A stretch of 35,658 nucleotides of DNA from Paracoccaceae bacterium (GTDB lineage: Bacteria > Pseudomonadota > Alphaproteobacteria > Rhodobacterales > Rhodobacteraceae), in contig WOZM01000036.1 of the NCBI GenBank assembly GCA_011620265.1, forward strand, positions 1-35,658, given 5' to 3'. Below, one piece after another: positions 6,564 to 15,229 of this stretch. The notes under the pieces are model-generated. The model searched no databases and was not told the DNA's origin. It was given only the letters and a program-made list of their open reading frames with translations. Each line of letters begins with the position of its first letter. The first letter of the stretch is position 1. A program made the position numbers and the translations under genes.

Positions 6564-8756
6564 ATGAAGGAATCGGGCGGCAGAAAGACTCCGCTGGTGG
6601 CGGAACGGCGTTATTCGGCGACGTCGAAGCCGAAACCTGCGCCCGCGAAAAAGCCCAAGGCGGCAAAGCGGCGCCCGGCGGCGCGCAAGGCACCGTGGCC
6701 GGTGCGGCTGTTGACCGGGTTCTTCCGGCTGGTCTGGCGCGCGGTCTGGGGCGTCGGCTGGCGGCTCGGCGCGATGGGGGCCATCGTCCTCGGCCTCGCC
6801 ACCGTCTATTTCTACGCCCAGTTGCCGCCTCTGGAGGCGCTGATCGACGCGCGCACCAAGGGATCGGTAACGATGCTCGACCGCGACGGCCAGGTCTATG
6901 CCTGGCGCGGCGAGACCTTCGGCGGCCAGATCACCGCCGACACCGTCTCGCCCCACCTCAAGAACGCCATCGTCGCGACCGAGGACAAGCGCTTCTACCG
7001 CCATCTCGGCATCAGCCCGCGCGGCATCGCCAGCGCGATCCGAATCAACCTCGCGGAAGGGCGCGGACCCTTGGAGGGCAATGGCGGTTCGACCATCACC
7101 CAGCAGGTCGCGAAACTCATCTGCCTCGGCGTTCCCTACGATCCGGCGCAGTGGAAGAGCGAGGCGGACTATGAGGCCGACTGCCGCGTCTCGTCGAAAT
7201 GGCGCAAGCTGAAGGAAGTGCCCTTCTCCTTCGCGATGGAGGCAAAATACGGCAAGGACAACGTCCTGACCCTCTACCTCAACCGCGCCTATCTCGGCGC
7301 CGGCGCGCGGGGCTTCGAGGCCGCCGCGCAGCGCTATTTCGGCAAGTCAGCGAACGAGGTGACGCCGGCCGAGGCGGCGATGCTGGCCGGCCTTCTGAAG
7401 GCGCCGACGCGCTATGCGCCGACGGCGAACCTCGAACGCGCGCAGGGGCGGGCCGAGGTCGTGCTCGGCCTCATGCACGATCAGGGCTACCTGACCGACG
7501 CACAGTTCGCCGACGCCAAGGCGCATCCGGCGCGGCTCTCGCCGGCCGCCGAGGCGCGGGCGGGCGGCTATTTCGCCGACTGGGTGATGGAATCGGGTCC
7601 CGCCTTCCTGACCGAGGACACGACCGAGGACGTGATCATCCGCACCACGCTCGATCAGGGCATCCAGAAGAAGGCCGAGGAGGCGCTCGACTACGTCTTA
7701 GCGAACAAGGTCAAGGAAGGCTCCAAGGCGCAGGCGGCGATCGTCGTCATGTCGGCCGACGGGGCGGTGCGGGCGATGGTCGGCGGCCGCAAGAGCCAGG
7801 TCAACGGTGCCTTCAACCGGGCGACGCAGGCGCTGCGGCAGACCGGATCGACCTTCAAGCCCTTCGTCTATGCCGCGGCACTCGACATGGGCTATACGAT
7901 GAATTCGGTGGTCGAGGACGCGCCGCTGACGCTCTACGTCAAGGGTTCGGGCGAGTGGTCGCCGAAGAACTACACGCCGGAATTCCGCGGCTTTCTTACC
8001 CTCACCGACGCGCTGACCCATTCGATCAACACCGCGACCGTGCGGGTGAGCCAGGCGGTGGGGCTGGAGGCGGTGCGTCAGGTGGCGGCGGATTTCGGGC
8101 TGCAGTCGGAACTGGCGCAGGGTCCGGCGATCGCGCTCGGTGCGTCCGGTGCGACGCTTCTCGACATGACCGGGGCCTATGCCGGCATCCTCAACGGCGG
8201 CTCCTCGGTCCATCCCTACGGGCTGGTCGAATTGCGCATCCAGGGCGACGATGCCGCCCTCATGGGGCAGGAAGGGGGGATGGGAGAGCGCGTGATCTCG
8301 CAGGATGCGGCGCGGCAGCTCACCTACATGATGACCCAGGTGGTCGAACGCGGCACCGGCCAGAGGGCCCGGCTCGAGGGGCGCCAGGTGGCGGGCAAGA
8401 CCGGCACGACCTCGGACTACCGGGACGCCTGGTTCATCGGCTTCACCGCCGATTACGTGACCGGGGTCTGGATGGGCAACGACGACAACAAGCCCCTGAC
8501 CGGCGTCACCGGCGGTGGCTTGCCGGCGGAGATCTGGCACGAGGTCATGGCGCGGGTCGAGGCCGGCCTGCCGCCGACGCCGCTGCCGATGATCCGGCCG
8601 GAGGACGTCCCCGCCCCGGCCTGGCCCGGCCAGACCTACGAGGCCGGCGGGCAGGGCTTCCCGAACGCCCAGGCACCGGCGCCCGCCCCCGCGCCGACCT
8701 CGAACGATCAGACGATTCTCGATATCCTCGGGGCGATCCTCGGCCGCCGCGACTGA
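6564..8756 (+). CDS. mrcA: Penicillin-binding protein 1A (transglycosylase/transpeptidase)
   Basis: A 730-residue class A penicillin-binding protein that polymerises and cross-links peptidoglycan on the periplasmic face of the inner membrane. A very basic Lys/Arg/Pro/Ala cytoplasmic tail (residues 1-45) precedes one membrane segment (about 65-85). The glycosyltransferase domain carries the catalytic-type motif EDKRFYRHLG with Glu140 and the motif GNGGSTITQQ. The transpeptidase domain has all three penicillin-binding motifs: STFK at Ser429, SIN at 487-489 and KTGTT at 612. The C-terminus is a Pro/Ala linker ending in a short hydrophobic tail. It stands alone, divergent from glnK. Whether the substrate class is 1A or a related subgroup is uncertain; bifunctional activity is not in doubt. 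Confidence 0.92.
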   Translation: MKESGGRKTPLVAERRYSATSKPKPAPAKKPKAAKRRPAARKAPWPVRLLTGFFRLVWRAVWGVGWRLGAMGAIVLGLATVYFYAQLPPLEALIDARTKGSVTMLDRDGQVYAWRGETFGGQITADTVSPHLKNAIVATEDKRFYRHLGISPRGIASAIRINLAEGRGPLEGNGGSTITQQVAKLICLGVPYDPAQWKSEADYEADCRVSSKWRKLKEVPFSFAMEAKYGKDNVLTLYLNRAYLGAGARGFEAAAQRYFGKSANEVTPAEAAMLAGLLKAPTRYAPTANLERAQGRAEVVLGLMHDQGYLTDAQFADAKAHPARLSPAAEARAGGYFADWVMESGPAFLTEDTTEDVIIRTTLDQGIQKKAEEALDYVLANKVKEGSKAQAAIVVMSADGAVRAMVGGRKSQVNGAFNRATQALRQTGSTFKPFVYAAALDMGYTMNSVVEDAPLTLYVKGSGEWSPKNYTPEFRGFLTLTDALTHSINTATVRVSQAVGLEAVRQVAADFGLQSELAQGPAIALGASGATLLDMTGAYAGILNGGSSVHPYGLVELRIQGDDAALMGQEGGMGERVISQDAARQLTYMMTQVVERGTGQRARLEGRQVAGKTGTTSDYRDAWFIGFTADYVTGVWMGNDDNKPLTGVTGGGLPAEIWHEVMARVEAGLPPTPLPMIRPEDVPAPAWPGQTYEAGGQGFPNAQAPAPAPAPTSNDQTILDILGAILGRRD

Positions 8757-8763
8757 GCGGCCG
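8741..8763. terminator. Hairpin across the stop codon of the penicillin-binding protein
   Basis: CGGCCGC (8741-8747) pairs with GCGGCCG (8757-8763) around a 9-base loop that contains the TGA stop. The two genes converge across only 31 bases, so this stem is the only visible candidate for transcript separation. Confidence 0.35.
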
Positions 8764-8787
8764 GGGGATGAGTGCCGAAGTCGCGGA

Positions 8788-9393
8788 TCAGCCGGCGCTT
8801 TTCAGGTCCGCCGTAAGCGCGGCAATATCGCCGTGCCGCCGGTCCAGCATAGCGCCGATCTCGGTGCGTTCGGCGGCGAGCATGTTCACGCCTTCGATGA
8901 TGATGTTGAAGAAGAGATCGCGGCCGGACTTGTTGAAGACATGCCAGCGCACCTCGAAGGGCGCCTGGCCCTTGAGATGGGCGACCGAGATCACCTCGTA
9001 GAAGCTCTTCAGCGGCCGCGCATCGGTCACGACGATCTTGCCGCCGATGAATTCGCGGAAGCGGCGGCCGTACTTGCGCGAGATATAGCCCTGGAACGCC
9101 TTCACATAGGCGTTCATGACCGAGGCGGGCGCCCCCCGCCCGGCCGGCCCGAGCGCGCTTTGCGCGATATAGCGGACATCGGAATAGCGCACGAAGATCG
9201 CCTCGAAGGATTTGAACATCGCGGCCTCGGACGTGCCGGAATTGATCACGCTGTTGACCTCGCCGATCGCGCGGTCGATGAGCGCGCGCGCCTCGGCGAC
9301 GTTCAGCGCCATCGCGGCACCCGGCAGGGCCGCGAATGCGAGACCCGCGGGAAGCGCGGCAATGACGTGGCGGCGGGAGAGCTTACTGTCCAT
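8788..9393 (-). CDS. mlaC: MlaC-family periplasmic phospholipid carrier
   Basis: A 201-residue protein of the MlaC/Ttg2D family, which carries phospholipid between the outer-membrane MlaA complex and the inner-membrane MlaFEDB transporter. The N-terminus LSRRHVIAALPAGLAFA has twin arginines at residues 7-8 and looks like a Tat-type signal. The mature part shows the family's pattern of short helices with conserved FxxIFxRYSD, YVKAFQGYISRKYGRRF and a C-terminal FNIIIEGVNMLAAERTEI strand-turn segment. Its start overlaps the mlaA stop by 11 bases, implying translational coupling. No mlaF, E, D or B gene is in the window. Confidence 0.85.
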   Translation of the reverse strand: MDSKLSRRHVIAALPAGLAFAALPGAAMALNVAEARALIDRAIGEVNSVINSGTSEAAMFKSFEAIFVRYSDVRYIAQSALGPAGRGAPASVMNAYVKAFQGYISRKYGRRFREFIGGKIVVTDARPLKSFYEVISVAHLKGQAPFEVRWHVFNKSGRDLFFNIIIEGVNMLAAERTEIGAMLDRRHGDIAALTADLKSAG

Positions 9394-10144
9394 AGGGATC
9401 CTCGTACGGGTCGAATACCTCGGCCTCGATGCCGAGTTCGTAGTGGCGGTTCTGCAGATAGAGAAGTCTCATCTGCGCGTAGCTGTCCGCGCTTTCATAT
9501 AGGATCGCGTCGATCGTATCGCCATAGCGCTGGCGGTCCGCCGCCTTGCCGCCGAGCTTCGCGGCCGCGACGTAGTATTCTTCCGGCTCCGCGAAGGCGC
9601 CGTGAAGCGGGTTGATGACGAAGTCGACGACCTTGCCGAAAAGATCGCGCTCCGTCGTCGGCCCGGCGAGGGGCACGACGAGGAAGGCGCCCTCGGGCGC
9701 GCCCCAGACATGCAGCGTCTCGCCGAAATCGGTGTCGTCCTCGTAAAGCCCGATCGCGGTCGCCGGATCGAAGATGCCGCCGATGCCGACGGTCGTGTTG
9801 ACGACGAAGCGGGCGGTATTCTGGATCGCCGGTCCGGGCCGGGCTTGCAGGAGGCTGTTCACCACCGCCGACGGCATCGCGAGGTTGTCCGAGAAGTTCG
9901 ACAGCCCCTCGGCCACCGGCTGCGGCAGGAGCGGCTTCCGGTCCGGCTTGCCGCCGCCGAGCATCCGGTCGATCGCCACGTTCTCGGCATGGACGGCGCG
10001 GTTGCGTTCCTCGAAGGGATCGTTGAATTCGGCCCCCGGTTCGGGCCGCGAACAGGCGCCGACCGCCAGAATCGTCAGAAGCAGGGCCTGAACGGCACGC
10101 GGACGAAATGAACTCGCCAATGGATTTCTAATCATTTTGTTCAT
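9383..10144 (-). CDS. mlaA: MlaA (VacJ) outer-membrane lipoprotein
   Basis: A 253-residue VacJ-family lipoprotein. The signal peptide ends in a lipobox-like LAVGAC with the acylated cysteine at residue 31. The mature region shows family hallmarks: NDPFEERNRAVHAEN, the RFVVNTTVGIGGIFDPAT block, GETLHVWGAPEGAFLVVPLAGPTT (split here across two strands) and a PLHGAFAEPEEYY region. MlaA removes misplaced phospholipid from the outer leaflet. The ATG at 10144 follows GGGACGAT; an ATG three codons later is possible, while an earlier one at 10177 would spoil the signal peptide. mlaC follows with an 11-base overlap. Confidence 0.87.
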   Translation of the reverse strand: MNKMIRNPLASSFRPRAVQALLLTILAVGACSRPEPGAEFNDPFEERNRAVHAENVAIDRMLGGGKPDRKPLLPQPVAEGLSNFSDNLAMPSAVVNSLLQARPGPAIQNTARFVVNTTVGIGGIFDPATAIGLYEDDTDFGETLHVWGAPEGAFLVVPLAGPTTERDLFGKVVDFVINPLHGAFAEPEEYYVAAAKLGGKAADRQRYGDTIDAILYESADSYAQMRLLYLQNRHYELGIEAEVFDPYEDPYGQ

Positions 10145-10278
10145 ATCGTCCCGCAAATCGACCGGCAGGGGCGCCAATGTCGCATCAAAGGCTTAAAAGC
10201 CAAGCGCGACAGACGCAAGTCACAGACAGGACAGCGGTCACGATCGGCGGAAAACAAGCCGGGGCAGGAGAAGAGACG

Positions 10279-12015
10279 ATGACGAGAGACGAAGCTGGCC
10301 GGGGGCGGGAGGAGCTTCGCGCGGCGCGCGCCGCCGGGCGCGGTCTCCTTTGGGCCGTGGCGCTCTTTTCCGCCTTCGTGAACCTTTTGATGCTGGTCGG
10401 GCCGGTCTTCATGCTGCAGGTCTACGACCGCGTTCTCGGCAGCCGCTCGGAAGAGACGCTGCTGGCGCTCTTCGTGCTCGTCGCCTTCCTCTTCGCGATG
10501 ATGGGGCTTCTCGACCTCGCGCGGGGCCGGGTGATGGCGCGGCTGGCGGCGGGGTTCCAGTCGCGGCTCGACCGGCGGGTCTTCACCGCCGCCCTTGCGA
10601 GGAGCGCGCTGGTGCCGGGCGATCCGGCGGCGGCGGCGGGCCTGCGCGATCTCGAGGCGATTCGCCAGCTTCTTGCCTCGCCGGTGTTCCTCGCCCTCTT
10701 CGACATGCCCTGGGCGCCCTTCTTCCTCGCCGCCGTCTTCATCTTCCATCCCTGGCTCGGCTGGCTCGCCCTTGCCGGCGGCGCGGTTCTCGTCGCGGTG
10801 ACAGCGCTCAACCAGACCAATACCCGCCGCGCGGTCCTCGCCGCCCATGCCGCGAACCAGCGGGCGGAGCGGCTGTCGGACCAGTTGCGCGACGAGGCGG
10901 ACCTCGTGCAAAGCATGGGGATGCGCGGCGCCAGCTTCGCCCGCTGGGCGAGGGCGCGGGGCGAGGCGCTGACCGAATCGATCTCGGCCACCGACCGCTC
11001 GGGCATCTATTCGGTCTTTTCCAAGACCTTCCGGCTCTTCCTGCAATCGGCGATGCTGGCCCTGGGCGCGCTTCTGGTTCTGAAGGGCGAACTGACCCCC
11101 GGCGCTATGATCGCCGCGTCGATCCTGATGGGCCGGGCGCTCGCCCCGGTAGAACAGGCGATCGGCGGCTGGGCGGCCGTTCAGCGCGCGCAGGAAGGCT
11201 GGCAGCGGCTCGCCGTGCTTCTCGGCACCGTGCGCGCCGAGGGTCCGCGCACCGCCCTGCCGAAGCCCCGCGCGCATCTGGAGGCCAACCAGTTGACCGT
11301 GGTGCCGCCGGGGCAGAACCATGCCGCCTTGCGGATGGTGTCGTTCAAGCTCGAGCCCGGCCAGGCGCTCGGCGTCATCGGCCCGTCAGGGGCGGGCAAG
11401 TCGACCCTCGCCCATGCGCTGACCGGGGTCTGGCGCCCGGCCGGCGGCTGGGTCAGGCTCGACGGGGCGACGCTCGACCAGTACGACCCCGACATGCTCG
11501 GCGCCCATATCGGCTACCTGCCGCAGCGGGTGACGCTTTTCGACGGCACCATCGCCGAGAACATCGCCCGGCTGGCGCCGATGCCCGACGACGCCGCCAT
11601 CGTCGCGGCTGCGCAGAAGGCCGCCGCGCACCAGATGATCCTCGACCTGCCCGAGGGCTACAACACCCGGGTCAGCCAGACCGGCGGGCGCTTGTCGGGC
11701 GGCCAGATCCAGCGCATCGGCCTGGCGCGTGCACTCTATGGCGATCCGGTGATCCTCGTCCTCGACGAGCCCAATTCCAACCTCGACAACGACGGCTCGA
11801 TGGCGCTGAACGCCGCGATCAGGGCGGTGAAGTCGCAGGGCGGCTCGGTCCTCATCATGGCGCACCGACCGGCGGCGATCCAGGAATGCGACCTCCTGAT
11901 GGTGCTCGACGGCGGCATCCGCCGCGCCTGCGGGCCGCGTGACGAAGTTCTGAAAAGCATGGTCCGCAACGCGAGCGAGATCGCCCGCGCGCCCGGCCCC
12001 GGAGGTGTCACGTGA
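10279..12015 (+). CDS. prtD: Type I secretion ABC exporter, permease-ATPase
   Basis: A 578-residue fused membrane-ATPase protein of the PrtD/HlyB exporter class without an N-terminal C39 peptidase domain. About six membrane segments occupy residues 25-290, beginning LLWAVALFSAFVNLLMLVGPVFMLQVYDRVL. The nucleotide-binding domain has Walker A GPSGAGKST (368-376), signature LSGGQ (472-476), Walker B ending in Asp496-Glu497 and the switch histidine in MAHRP. It would power export of an unprocessed protein from cytoplasm to exterior. The ATG at 10279 follows AGGAGAAGAG; an upstream in-frame start at 10177 adds a tail unlike the family. It overlaps the adaptor gene by 4 bases. No TolC or secreted substrate is nearby. 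The symbol indicates family only. Confidence 0.88.
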   Translation: MTRDEAGRGREELRAARAAGRGLLWAVALFSAFVNLLMLVGPVFMLQVYDRVLGSRSEETLLALFVLVAFLFAMMGLLDLARGRVMARLAAGFQSRLDRRVFTAALARSALVPGDPAAAAGLRDLEAIRQLLASPVFLALFDMPWAPFFLAAVFIFHPWLGWLALAGGAVLVAVTALNQTNTRRAVLAAHAANQRAERLSDQLRDEADLVQSMGMRGASFARWARARGEALTESISATDRSGIYSVFSKTFRLFLQSAMLALGALLVLKGELTPGAMIAASILMGRALAPVEQAIGGWAAVQRAQEGWQRLAVLLGTVRAEGPRTALPKPRAHLEANQLTVVPPGQNHAALRMVSFKLEPGQALGVIGPSGAGKSTLAHALTGVWRPAGGWVRLDGATLDQYDPDMLGAHIGYLPQRVTLFDGTIAENIARLAPMPDDAAIVAAAQKAAAHQMILDLPEGYNTRVSQTGGRLSGGQIQRIGLARALYGDPVILVLDEPNSNLDNDGSMALNAAIRAVKSQGGSVLIMAHRPAAIQECDLLMVLDGGIRRACGPRDEVLKSMVRNASEIARAPGPGGVT

Positions 12016-13316
12016 CCGAACCCGCAAGGATCCCCTCCGCCCGCGCGCCGCTGCTGCTCGGCGGGATCGCGCTGGCGCTTCTCGTCGGCGGGTTCGGCCT
12101 CTGGTCGGTCACGACCGAGATCGCGGGCGCCGTCGTCGCCGGTGGCCAGGTCGAGGTCGAGCAGAACCGCCAGGTCGTGCAGCATCCCGACGGCGGCGTC
12201 GTCGCCGAGATCCTCGTCAAGGACGGCGACCTCGTCGCCGCCGGGGCGCCGCTGATCCAGCTCGACGGGACGCTTCTGCAATCGGAACTGACCATCGTCG
12301 AAGGCCAGTTCTTCGAGATCCTCGCCCGCCGCGGCCGGCTCGAGGCCGAGCGCGACGATGCCGACGCAATCGCCTTCCCCGCCGAACTCATCGAGTTCGC
12401 CAGGACCCGACCCGGGATCGCGACGCTGATGAACGGGCAGGAGCGGCTCTTCGTCGCCCGGGCCGAGACCGAGGCGAACGAGATCGACCAGCTTCAGCGC
12501 CGGCGCGGCCAGATTGCCAGCCAGATCGAGGGGATCGTCGCCCAGCGCGCCTCGACCGACAGCCAGTTGCGCTTCATCGGCGAGGAGCTGACCGACCTCA
12601 ATTCGCTTCTCGACCGGGGGCTCACGCAGGCCGGCCGGGTGCTCGCGCTCGAACGCGAGAAGGCGCGCCTCGAAGGCGCGGCGGGTGAGCTTGACGCCAC
12701 CCGCGCCGAGGCCGAGGGCCGGGTGACGGAGATCGACATCGAGATCCTCAAGCGCGGCAGCACGAGGCGCGAGGACGCCAACACCCAGCTTCGCGATCTC
12801 GGCTACCGCGAACTGGAACTCGCCGAACGGCGCCGGGCACTGATCGAGCAGATCGACCGGCTCGACATCCGCGCGCCCGTGGCGGGCATCGTCCATGCCC
12901 TGCAAGTGACGACGCCGCGCTCGGTCATCCGCGCCGCGGAGCCCGTCCTCTACCTCGTGCCGCAGGACCGCCCGCTGGTCATCGCCGCCCGCGTGGCGCC
13001 GATCCATGTCGACGAGATCCGGATCGGTCAGAAAGTCACCCTCCGCTTCGCCGCCTTCGACAGCCGCACCACGCCCGAGCTGTTCGGCCAGGTTGCCCGC
13101 ATTTCGGCCGACGCGCTGGTCGACGAGGCAAGCAAGCAATCCTATTATCGCGCCGAAGTGGTGCTCGATGCTGGCGAACTGGCCAAGCTCGAGGGCCATG
13201 CCATTATTCCCGGCATGCCGGTCGAAGTCTTCATCCGTACCGGCGAGCGCACCCCGCTCGCCTATCTGATCAAGCCCTTTGCCGAGTATTTCAACCGTGC
13301 CTTCCGGGAAAGCTGA
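12012..13316 (+). CDS. prtE: HlyD-family type I secretion adaptor (GTG start)
   Basis: A 434-residue periplasmic adaptor. One membrane segment (about residues 14-32) is followed by a lipoyl-like half (VVQHPDGGVVAEILVKDGDLV), a long helical hairpin rich in Glu/Arg/Gln (about 95-285), the second lipoyl half (DIRAPVAGIVHALQV) and a beta-barrel region ending MPVEVFIRTGERT. This is the standard order for the family and links the ABC exporter to an outer-membrane channel. Translation starts at GTG 12012 with GGAGG 6 bases upstream, overlapping the exporter stop. A decayed acetyltransferase follows 10 bases after its stop. The symbol indicates family only. Confidence 0.88.
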   Translation: MTEPARIPSARAPLLLGGIALALLVGGFGLWSVTTEIAGAVVAGGQVEVEQNRQVVQHPDGGVVAEILVKDGDLVAAGAPLIQLDGTLLQSELTIVEGQFFEILARRGRLEAERDDADAIAFPAELIEFARTRPGIATLMNGQERLFVARAETEANEIDQLQRRRGQIASQIEGIVAQRASTDSQLRFIGEELTDLNSLLDRGLTQAGRVLALEREKARLEGAAGELDATRAEAEGRVTEIDIEILKRGSTRREDANTQLRDLGYRELELAERRRALIEQIDRLDIRAPVAGIVHALQVTTPRSVIRAAEPVLYLVPQDRPLVIAARVAPIHVDEIRIGQKVTLRFAAFDSRTTPELFGQVARISADALVDEASKQSYYRAEVVLDAGELAKLEGHAIIPGMPVEVFIRTGERTPLAYLIKPFAEYFNRAFRES

Positions 13317-13326
13317 CAGCATCGTG

Positions 13327-13766
13327 ATGATCCGGCTGCCACGGCCGGCGGAACTGGCGGACCTTTCGTTGCCTTGTCTGCGCGCGAAGGCGGTCTGGGG
13401 CTGCACGGCGGAATTCATCGCCGCTTGCCGGGCGGAGCTGACCCTCGACCCGGCCGACCTCGACACGACCCGCGTGGCCGAGTGGCGCGGCCCCTAAGTG
13501 GGCGTCGTTCAGGTGACGGCGGATGGCGCGACCGCCTCGCTCCGGAAGATCTTCTCGAACCGCACGAGATCGCCACCGGCGTTGGCAGGGTCCTGTTCGC
13601 CGAGGCGTTGAAGGCGCCGCGCGCCGCGGGGGCCACCGAACTCGTCGTCGCCGCAGATCCGGGGGCCGCGGGCTTTTTCGCCCGCATGGGCGCGCGGCCC
13701 GCGGGCGAGGCGCCGTCGGGCTGCATACCCGGCCTCATCCTTCCACGCTTCGCGATGCGCCTTTGA
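13327..13766 (+). pseudogene. GNAT N-acetyltransferase broken by a stop codon and a frameshift
   Basis: Reading from ATG 13327 (or GTG 13324), the first 56 codons look like the N-terminus of a small GNAT enzyme: IRLPRPAELADLSLPCLRAK, then WGCTAEFIAACRAELTL. A TAA at 13495-13497 interrupts this. The same frame continues as VGVVQVTADGATASLRKIF. The reading frame must then change by one base near 13552-13557 to give EPHEIATGVGRVLFAEAL, the acetyl-CoA-binding segment, and continue to a GNAT-like end GFFARMGARPAGEAPSG...LPRFAMRL at 13766. Joined, the pieces make one complete protein of about 145 residues. Two independent lesions argue for a genuine pseudogene; a sequencing error could explain only one. 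Confidence 0.8.
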
Positions 13767-13832
13767 CGGCGCGGGCCGGGCCCCTTTCCCCATCGGGCCA
13801 CGCGGCCGGAGCGTTTCGGCCTTGCTTGGAAA

Positions 13833-13863
13833 CGGAGTTCGAATTTTTCTTGTTCGAATTCCG
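13833..13863. other. AT-rich hairpin upstream of ridA
   Basis: CGGAGTTCGAA (13833-13843) pairs with TTCGAATTCCG (13853-13863), 11 pairs including one G-U, around the loop TTTTTCTTG. It stands out as an AT-rich island between the pseudogene and ridA. It could be a terminator for the upstream unit or a regulatory site for ridA. Confidence 0.35.
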
Positions 13864-13937
13864 ATATTTGCAATTTCAACATGACCCCGAAACGCTTTAA
13901 CCTCCGCCCCGAACCGGATTCGCGAGGAGACAGGACC

Positions 13938-14402
13938 ATGGCCGGAAAGATCGACGCACGCCTGACCGAGCTCGGCATCGCCCTGCCCGACGCCCCCGCT
14001 CCGGCGGCGAACTACGTGCCCTTCGTGCAGGCGGGTGACCTCGTCTTCGTCTCGGGCCAGATCTCGCAAAGTACGGCGGGCCTCATCAAGGGCAGGCTCG
14101 GCGACACGATGGACGTGGCCGAGGGCGCGGAAGCCGCCCGGCGCTGCGGCATGAGCCTTCTGGCCCAGGCCCGCGCGGCGCTCGGCGGCGATCTCGACCG
14201 GATCGTGCGGGTGGTGAAACTGACCGGCTTCGTCAACTCGACCGCCGATTTCACCGACCAGCCGAAGGTGATCAACGGCTGCTCCGACCTCATGGTCGCG
14301 GTTCTCGGCGAGGCCGGCCGCCACGCCCGCGCCGCCGTCTCGGCCCCCGCCCTGCCCCTCGGCGTCGCGGTGGAGATCGAGGCGATCTTCCAGGTGAAGT
14401 GA
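13938..14402 (+). CDS. ridA: RidA-family protein (enamine/imine deaminase type)
   Basis: A 154-residue YjgF/YER057c/UK114 protein. The family deaminates reactive enamine/imine intermediates such as 2-aminoacrylate in the cytoplasm. Visible marks are the core start PFVQAGDLVFVSGQIS, the central SLLAQARAALGGDLDRIVRVVKLTGFVNS block and the C-terminal RAAVSAPALPLGVAVEIEA with the conserved arginine. It is somewhat longer than classical RidA (about 130) and resembles the RidA-like subgroup that begins with a short helix (IDARLTELGIALP). The ATG at 13938 follows GAGGAGACAGG. The next gene overlaps its stop by one base, so the two are probably translated together. Actual substrate unknown. Confidence 0.87.
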   Translation: MAGKIDARLTELGIALPDAPAPAANYVPFVQAGDLVFVSGQISQSTAGLIKGRLGDTMDVAEGAEAARRCGMSLLAQARAALGGDLDRIVRVVKLTGFVNSTADFTDQPKVINGCSDLMVAVLGEAGRHARAAVSAPALPLGVAVEIEAIFQVK

Positions 14403-15181
14403 TGGCACTGGCGCCGGTCCCGCTGCCGGAGGCGTTCCTGACCACGCCCATCGCCCACCGCGCCTATCACGACCGCGCGGCCGGACGGCCGGAAAACTCG
14501 CCGGCCGCCTTCCGCGCGGCGATCGAGGCAGGATATGCGATCGAGACCGACATCCAGCCCTCCGCCGACGGCGTGCCGATGGTCTTTCACGACTACGACC
14601 TGAAGCGCCTGACCGGCATTGCCGGCCGCATCCGGGGCCGGACGGCGGCCGAACTCGGGCGGATCCGGCTTCTCGATGCCGAGGACGGCATCCCGACGCT
14701 GGCCGGGATCCTCGCCCTCGTCGCCGGCCGGGCGCCGCTGCTGATCGAGATCAAGGACCAGGACGGCAGGATGGGGCCCGAGGTCGGCCCGCTGGAGCGC
14801 GCCGTGGCGGCACTTCTCGACGGCTATGGCGGCCCCGTGGCCCTCATGTCCTTCAACCCGCATTCGGTCGCGGCCCTCGCCGAGGCGGCGCCCGACCGGC
14901 CGCGCGGGCTGACCACCTCGGCCTATACCGCCGAGGACTGGCCGCTCCTGCCCGCCGATGTCCGCGACCGGCTGCGCGACATACCCGACTACGACCGGGT
15001 GGGCGCGAGCTTCATCTCGCACGAGGTCGCCGACCTCGACCGCCCGCGCGTGGCCGCGCTGAAGGCGAAGGGCGCGGCGGTGCTCACCTGGACGATCAGG
15101 TCGCCCGAAGCCGAGGCGGAGGCCCGCCGCATCGCCCGGAACGTCACCTTCGAGCGTTACGCCGCGCGGCTGACGGCTTGA
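14402..15181 (+). CDS. ugpQ: Glycerophosphodiester phosphodiesterase
   Basis: A 259-residue GDPD-family enzyme that cleaves glycerophosphodiesters to sn-glycerol 3-phosphate and an alcohol. Motifs are AHRAYHDRA with His19, GRPENSPAAF, the acidic pair in AIETDIQPSADG, the VFHDYDL histidine and the LIEIKDQ metal-site glutamate. The end of the barrel is AVLTWTIRSPEAEAEARRI. No signal peptide is present, so it is cytoplasmic. The ATG at 14402 overlaps the ridA stop in TGATG; a GTG one codon earlier is possible. The gene name follows the cytoplasmic E. coli enzyme and is tentative, since no glycerol-phosphate uptake genes are adjacent. Confidence 0.88.
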   Translation: MALAPVPLPEAFLTTPIAHRAYHDRAAGRPENSPAAFRAAIEAGYAIETDIQPSADGVPMVFHDYDLKRLTGIAGRIRGRTAAELGRIRLLDAEDGIPTLAGILALVAGRAPLLIEIKDQDGRMGPEVGPLERAVAALLDGYGGPVALMSFNPHSVAALAEAAPDRPRGLTTSAYTAEDWPLLPADVRDRLRDIPDYDRVGASFISHEVADLDRPRVAALKAKGAAVLTWTIRSPEAEAEARRIARNVTFERYAARLTA

Positions 15182-15229
15182 CGCGCCCCACCCGCCGTCC
15201 CCACTTCAAGGGTATGGATCAGACGCGAT

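Noticed and set aside
10190-10201. GGCTT-AA-AAGCC dyad between mlaA and the secretion genes
   Set aside because: The two-base centre is too short for a hairpin and nothing ties it to a known regulator; kept only as a note.
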